In this document: piece by piece, positions 60,040 through 64,000 of the stretch
Numbering within the stretch: the stretch's first letter is position 1
Layout: the number at the start of each line of letters is the position of its first letter
Source of the DNA: Rhodoferax_B sp049316285
GTDB lineage: Bacteria; Pseudomonadota; Gammaproteobacteria; Burkholderiales; Burkholderiaceae_C
Assembly (NCBI RefSeq): GCF_049316285.1
Contig: NZ_JBMOXA010000021.1
Span: forward strand, 21,777 to 85,776
Direction of reading: 5' to 3'
DNA length: 64,000 nucleotides
Program-made: the position numbers and the translations under genes
The notes under the pieces: generated by a model
The model's input: only the letters and a program-made list of their open reading frames with translations
Databases searched by the model: none
What the model was told of the DNA's origin: nothing

Positions 60040-62877
60040 ATGACCGATTCCGCCAGCAAGACCGATTACCGCAGCACCCTGAACCTGCCCGACACGCCAT
60101 TCCCCATGCGTGGCGACCTGCCCAAGCGCGAGCCGGGCTGGGTGAAGGAGTGGGACGACAAAGGCATCTACAAAAAGCTGCGCGATGCACGCTGCGGCAA
60201 GCCCAAGTTCATCCTGCACGACGGCCCACCCTATGCCAACGGCCAGATCCACATGGGCCACGCGGTCAACAAGATCCTGAAGGACATGATCACCAAGGCG
60301 CGCCAGCTCGAAGGTTTTGACGCGCTGTACGTGCCCGGCTGGGACTGCCACGGCCTGCCGATCGAAAACGCCATCGAGAAAAAACACGGCCGCAACCTGA
60401 GCCGCGACGACATGCAGGCCAAGAGCCGTGCTTACGCCACCGAGCAAATCGCCCAGCAGATGGTCGACTTCCAGCGCCTGGGTGTTTTGGGCGAATGGGA
60501 CAACCCCTACAAAACCATGAACTTCGCCAACGAGGCGGGGGAAATCCGCGCGTTCAAGGGGGTGATCGAGCGAGGCTTTGTCTACCGCGGCCTGAAGCCG
60601 GTGTACTGGTGTTTTGACTGCGGCTCGTCGCTGGCCGAGTTTGAAATCGAATACGCCGACAAGAAGAGCACCACGCTTGACGTGGCCTTCAAGGCGCACG
60701 AGCCGGCCAAGCTGGCGGCTGCGTTTGGCGTGCCGTCGCTGGCCAAAGACGCGTTTGTCGTCATCTGGACCACCACCGCCTGGACCATCCCCGCCAACCA
60801 AGCGCTGAACCTGAACCCGGCGCTGAGCTACGCGCTGGTCGACACCGAAAAGGGCTTGCTGGTGCTGGCCGAATCGCTGGTCGAAGACTGCTTGCAACGC
60901 TACGGCCTCAGCGGCCAGGTGCTGGCCACGGCGCTGGGCGAAAAGCTCGGCGGCCTGGAGTTTGAACACCCCTTGTATGACGTGGATGCCGGCTACCGCC
61001 GCCTCTCGCCGGTCTACCTGGCCGACTATGCCACGGCCGACGACGGCACCGGTATCGTGCACTCGTCGCCCGCCTATGGCCTGGAGGATTTCAACTCCTG
61101 CCGCGCCCACGGTTTGGCGCTCGAAGACATCCTGAATCCGGTGCAGGGCAACGGCGCCTACGCGGCCGACTTCCCGCTGTTTGGTGGCCAACACATCTGG
61201 AAAGCCGTGCCGGTGGTGATCGAGGCGTTGCGCAACGCCGGCCGCCTGATGGCCACCAAGGACATCAGCCACAGCTACCCGCATTGCTGGCGCCACAAGA
61301 CGCCGGTGATCTACCGTGCCGCTGCGCAGTGGTTTGTGCGCATGGACGAAGGCGAGGGTGTGTTCACCAAGAACAAGGCGCCGAAGACGCTGCGCCAAAC
61401 GGCGCTCGAAGCCATCGAGCACACCAGCTTCTACCCCGAGAACGGCAAGGCGCGCCTGCACGACATGATCGCCAACCGGCCCGACTGGTGTATCAGCCGC
61501 CAGCGCAGCTGGGGCGTGCCCATCCCGTTCTTCCTGCACAAGGATTCGGGCGAGCTGCACCCACGCACCATGGAAATCCTCGACCAGGCGGCCGACATCG
61601 TGGAAAAGGGCGGCATCGAAGCCTGGAGCCGTGTCACCACCGAAGAAATCTTGGGCGCGGCCGATGCGCCGAGCTACACCAAGAGCACCGACATCCTGGA
61701 AGTGTGGTTCGACTCCGGCTCCACCTTCAGCCACGTGCTGCGCGGCACACACCCCAACGTGCACCACGACACCGGCCCCGAGGCCGACCTCTACCTTGAA
61801 GGCCATGACCAACACCGTGGCTGGTTCCACAGCTCGCTGCTGTTGGCCAGCGCGCTGGAAGGCCGCGCGCCTTACCGTGGCTTGCTGACGCACGGTTTCA
61901 CCGTCGACAGCCAAGGCCGCAAGATGAGCAAGTCGATGGGCAACGGCATAGACCCGCAAGAGATCAACAAGAAGCTGGGCGCCGAAATCATCCGCCTGTG
62001 GGTGGCTGCCAGCGACTACTCGGGTGACATCGCCGGCGACGAGAAGATCCTCGCCCGCGTGGTCGACGCCTACCGCCGCATCCGCAACACGCTGCGCTTC
62101 CTGCTGGCCAACGTCAGCGATTTCGACCCGGCGAAAGACGCCGTGCCGTTCGAGCAGATGCTGGAGATCGACCGCTACGCGTTGACCCGCGCCGCCGAGT
62201 TCCAGGCCGAAGTGCTGGCGCACTACAAGGTGTACGAGTTCCACCCCGTGGTCGCCAAGCTGCAGCTGTATTGCTCGGAAGACCTGGGCGGCTTCTACCT
62301 CGACGTGTTGAAAGACCGCCTCTACACCACCGCGCCCAAGAGCCTGGCACGGCGCAGTGCACAAACCGCGCTGTGGCATGTGACCCACGCCATGCTGCGC
62401 TGGATGGCGCCGTTCCTGTCGTTCACGGCGGAAGAGGCGTGGAAGCTGTTTGGTGATTCCGAGTCCATCTTCCTGGAAACCTATGGCACTTTGGCCGGCG
62501 CCGACGAAGGCCTGCTCGCCAAATGGCAGCGCATCCGCGAGATCCGCGATCTGGTCAACAAAGAGATCGAAACCCTGCGCGCCAATGGCCAGGTGGGTTC
62601 GTCTTTGCAAGCCAACGTGGTGCTCACCGCCGCGCCCGAAGACCACGCCTTGCTCGCCAGCCTGGGCGATGACCTGAAGTTTGTGTTCATCACCTCTGCT
62701 ATTGAATTGGTAGCTGGTGACACATTCCAGGTCAGCGTGAAAGCCAGTACCGATGTGAAGTGTGAACGCTGCTGGCACTACCGTGCCGACGTGGGCACGG
62801 ATGCCGCGCACCCCAGCCTTTGTGGCCGCTGCAGCAGCAACCTGTTTGGCGACGGCGAAAAGCGTCTGGTGGCCTGA
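60040..62877 (+). CDS. ileS: Isoleucyl-tRNA synthetase
   Basis: 945 residues, class I synthetase. The HIGH-type motif is PPYANGQIHMGHAVNKIL, KMSKS is GRKMSKSMGNGID, and the editing (CP1) domain lies between. The C-terminal zinc finger reads VKCERCWHYRADVG then LCGRCSSNLFG, as in the standard bacterial (ileS1) type. Its stop overlaps the lspA start by one base. Confidence 0.98.
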   Translation: MTDSASKTDYRSTLNLPDTPFPMRGDLPKREPGWVKEWDDKGIYKKLRDARCGKPKFILHDGPPYANGQIHMGHAVNKILKDMITKARQLEGFDALYVPGWDCHGLPIENAIEKKHGRNLSRDDMQAKSRAYATEQIAQQMVDFQRLGVLGEWDNPYKTMNFANEAGEIRAFKGVIERGFVYRGLKPVYWCFDCGSSLAEFEIEYADKKSTTLDVAFKAHEPAKLAAAFGVPSLAKDAFVVIWTTTAWTIPANQALNLNPALSYALVDTEKGLLVLAESLVEDCLQRYGLSGQVLATALGEKLGGLEFEHPLYDVDAGYRRLSPVYLADYATADDGTGIVHSSPAYGLEDFNSCRAHGLALEDILNPVQGNGAYAADFPLFGGQHIWKAVPVVIEALRNAGRLMATKDISHSYPHCWRHKTPVIYRAAAQWFVRMDEGEGVFTKNKAPKTLRQTALEAIEHTSFYPENGKARLHDMIANRPDWCISRQRSWGVPIPFFLHKDSGELHPRTMEILDQAADIVEKGGIEAWSRVTTEEILGAADAPSYTKSTDILEVWFDSGSTFSHVLRGTHPNVHHDTGPEADLYLEGHDQHRGWFHSSLLLASALEGRAPYRGLLTHGFTVDSQGRKMSKSMGNGIDPQEINKKLGAEIIRLWVAASDYSGDIAGDEKILARVVDAYRRIRNTLRFLLANVSDFDPAKDAVPFEQMLEIDRYALTRAAEFQAEVLAHYKVYEFHPVVAKLQLYCSEDLGGFYLDVLKDRLYTTAPKSLARRSAQTALWHVTHAMLRWMAPFLSFTAEEAWKLFGDSESIFLETYGTLAGADEGLLAKWQRIREIRDLVNKEIETLRANGQVGSSLQANVVLTAAPEDHALLASLGDDLKFVFITSAIELVAGDTFQVSVKASTDVKCERCWHYRADVGTDAAHPSLCGRCSSNLFGDGEKRLVA

Positions 62878-63404
62878 TGGCGAAAACAATGGCTAAGAAG
62901 TCCACCACCAGCTTCGTGAAGTCGTCCTCGTCCGGCAGCATGCTGCCCTGGTTGGGCCTGGCGCTGATCATCTTCCTGGTGGACCAGTTCACCAAGGTGT
63001 TGATCCTGGGCTACTACCACCTGGGTGACAGCACACCCATCACCAGCTTCTTCAACATTGTGCGGGCGCACAACACTGGCGCGGCGTTTTCGTTCCTGGC
63101 GCAGGCCTCGGGCTGGCAGCGTTGGATGTTCACCGGCATTGGCCTGGCCGCTGCCGTGTTCATCGTCTGGCAGCTGCGCGCACATCCGGGCCAGAAGCTG
63201 TTCTGTTTTGCGCTAGGCAGCATTCTGGGTGGCGCCATTGGCAATGTGGTGGACCGTGTGCAGCACGGTTATGTGGTCGACTTTCTCGACTTCCATCTGC
63301 GTGGCTGGCACTACCCGGCCTTCAACGTGGCCGATGCAGGCATCACCATTGGCGCCATCTGCCTGATCGTCGATGAGCTGCGGCGCGTGAAGCGCGGCAA
63401 GTAG
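62877..63404 (+). CDS. lspA: Lipoprotein signal peptidase (signal peptidase II)
   Basis: 175 residues, four membrane helices. Catalytic Asp motifs are GGAIGNVVDRVQHGYVVDFL and YPAFNVADAGITIG. Removes signal peptides of lipoproteins such as those at 2622 and 55793. An N-terminal Lys/Ser-rich extension precedes the first helix. Directly coupled to ileS. Confidence 0.97.
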   Translation: MAKTMAKKSTTSFVKSSSSGSMLPWLGLALIIFLVDQFTKVLILGYYHLGDSTPITSFFNIVRAHNTGAAFSFLAQASGWQRWMFTGIGLAAAVFIVWQLRAHPGQKLFCFALGSILGGAIGNVVDRVQHGYVVDFLDFHLRGWHYPAFNVADAGITIGAICLIVDELRRVKRGK

Positions 63405-63426
63405 GACGGCTTCGCCTGGTGTTGTC

Positions 63427-63453
63427 ATCGCCTGCCCTTGTGCAGGCGATTTT
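63427..63453 (+). terminator. Intrinsic terminator after lspA
   Basis: Stem ATCGCCTGC / GCAGGCGAT (9 bp, 6-base loop) followed by TTT. Confidence 0.75.
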
Positions 63454-63603
63454 CATTCTGTCATCCGACTTCGCCTCTAAAAGGCGGTCTGCAACAAGGC
63501 CCGATTCAGGAGTATCCTTGCGGACTCGGTTTTTGTGACGTTGATGGCATGTGATTTGCAGTCCTCAACCACAAGCTGCGACAAAGGAGCCTCACGTCCG
63601 TCC

Positions 63604-64000
63604 ATGAAACATTTGTTGAATCTGCTGGCAGCCATTGCGCTGCTCGTGTGGGGTACCCACCTAGTGCGCACCGGTGTGTTGCGCGTGTTCGGGGCCAACC
63701 TGAGGCAGATTCTGGCGCGCAGCACCGGCAACGCCTTCACGGCAGCACTGTCGGGCATAGGTGTCACGGCGCTGGTGCAGTCCAGCACCGCCACCTCGCT
63801 CATGACCTCGTCCTTCGTTGGCCAAGGCCTGATCACGCTGCCCGCTGCGCTGGCGGTGATGCGTGGCGCCGACATCGGCACGGCGCTCATCTCGGTGTTG
63901 TTCTCGTTTGATCTGTCCTGGCTCTCGCCGCTGTTCATCTTTGTCGGTGTGGTGCTGTTCCTAGCGCGGCAGGACACGACCGCTGGCCGTGTGGGCCGGG
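63604..64000 (+). CDS. Na/Pi cotransporter family protein, cut by window edge
   Basis: 132 residues are visible and the frame is open at the end. ALLVWGTHLVRTGVLRVFGA, the QSST motif in VTALVQSSTATSLMTSSFVG, and MRGADIGTALISVLFSFDLS match the NptA/YjbB-type phosphate:sodium symporters. AAAGGAG is 14 bases before the ATG, longer than usual. A C-terminal PhoU-like domain, if present, is beyond the window. Confidence 0.88.
   Translation, partial: MKHLLNLLAAIALLVWGTHLVRTGVLRVFGANLRQILARSTGNAFTAALSGIGVTALVQSSTATSLMTSSFVGQGLITLPAALAVMRGADIGTALISVLFSFDLSWLSPLFIFVGVVLFLARQDTTAGRVGR

Noticed and set aside
59896..62889. 997-residue open frame antisense to ileS
   Set aside because: A shadow produced by strong G/C third positions of ileS; it has no family motifs and low-complexity His/Val/Gly/Gln text.

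Overview
The window looks like chromosome of a Burkholderiales bacterium, most likely of the family Comamonadaceae (Rhodoferax, Polaromonas or Hydrogenophaga type). The reasons are high GC with strong G/C third positions, the rpsF-priB-rpsR-rplI-dnaB order, a linked ppsR/ppsA pair, ribF-ileS-lspA, and intergenic repeats of a kind I remember from this family. No rRNA, CRISPR array, prophage or complete insertion sequence was seen. One tRNA (Ser, anticodon CGA) is present.

Left part (1-13055): a carbohydrate locus. It holds a Gfo/Idh/MocA oxidoreductase cut by the left edge, a TetR/DUF1348 divergent pair, an esterase lipoprotein, and an operon that opens with an unusual one-chain fusion of a GntR/FCD regulator to an alpha/beta-hydrolase. 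The operon continues with a sugar ABC transporter (binding protein, two permeases, ATPase), a TIM-barrel sugar epimerase, a second Gfo/Idh/MocA enzyme and a mannitol-dehydrogenase-family enzyme. TATCGATA palindromes sit in front of the fusion gene and also in the promoter region of the left-edge oxidoreductase, so the two blocks may be one regulon.

13233-19864: a six-gene lipid locus with a CdsA-like cytidylyltransferase, a hydrolase-methyltransferase fusion, a CDP-alcohol phosphatidyltransferase, a PAP2/dual-specificity-phosphatase fusion, a patatin-like protein lacking its usual catalytic residues, and an SDR. A 278-bp MITE-like element lies between its two divergent halves. This is my main candidate for an undescribed system.

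19877-33892: mostly core genes: ZntB-like transporter, ppsR/ppsA, a sodium/solute symporter with a fused DUF4212-like N-terminus, the ribosomal S6-PriB-S18-L9 operon, a helically phased row of DnaA-box-like sites before dnaB, a threonine-dehydratase-like enzyme, serS and tRNA-Ser.

33925-50003: accessory metabolism and regulation: three LysR genes with neighbouring enzymes or transporters, a Tag-like glycosylase without the zinc ligands, alpha-ketoglutarate semialdehyde dehydrogenase, BON and GFA proteins, hydrolase/SDR, EamA exporter, quinone oxidoreductase-Nudix pair, a BASS transporter, and a MarR-ClC-HPP operon behind a perfect palindrome.

50042-64000: purN and yceH, a two-gene acyl-CoA dehydrogenase operon, a DASS-type anion transporter, an orphan HTH protein, a PL10-type pectate lyase lipoprotein, an HNH nuclease, ribF, ileS, lspA and the start of a Na/Pi cotransporter cut by the right edge. 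Functions are read from motifs and remembered families only; no database search was possible.
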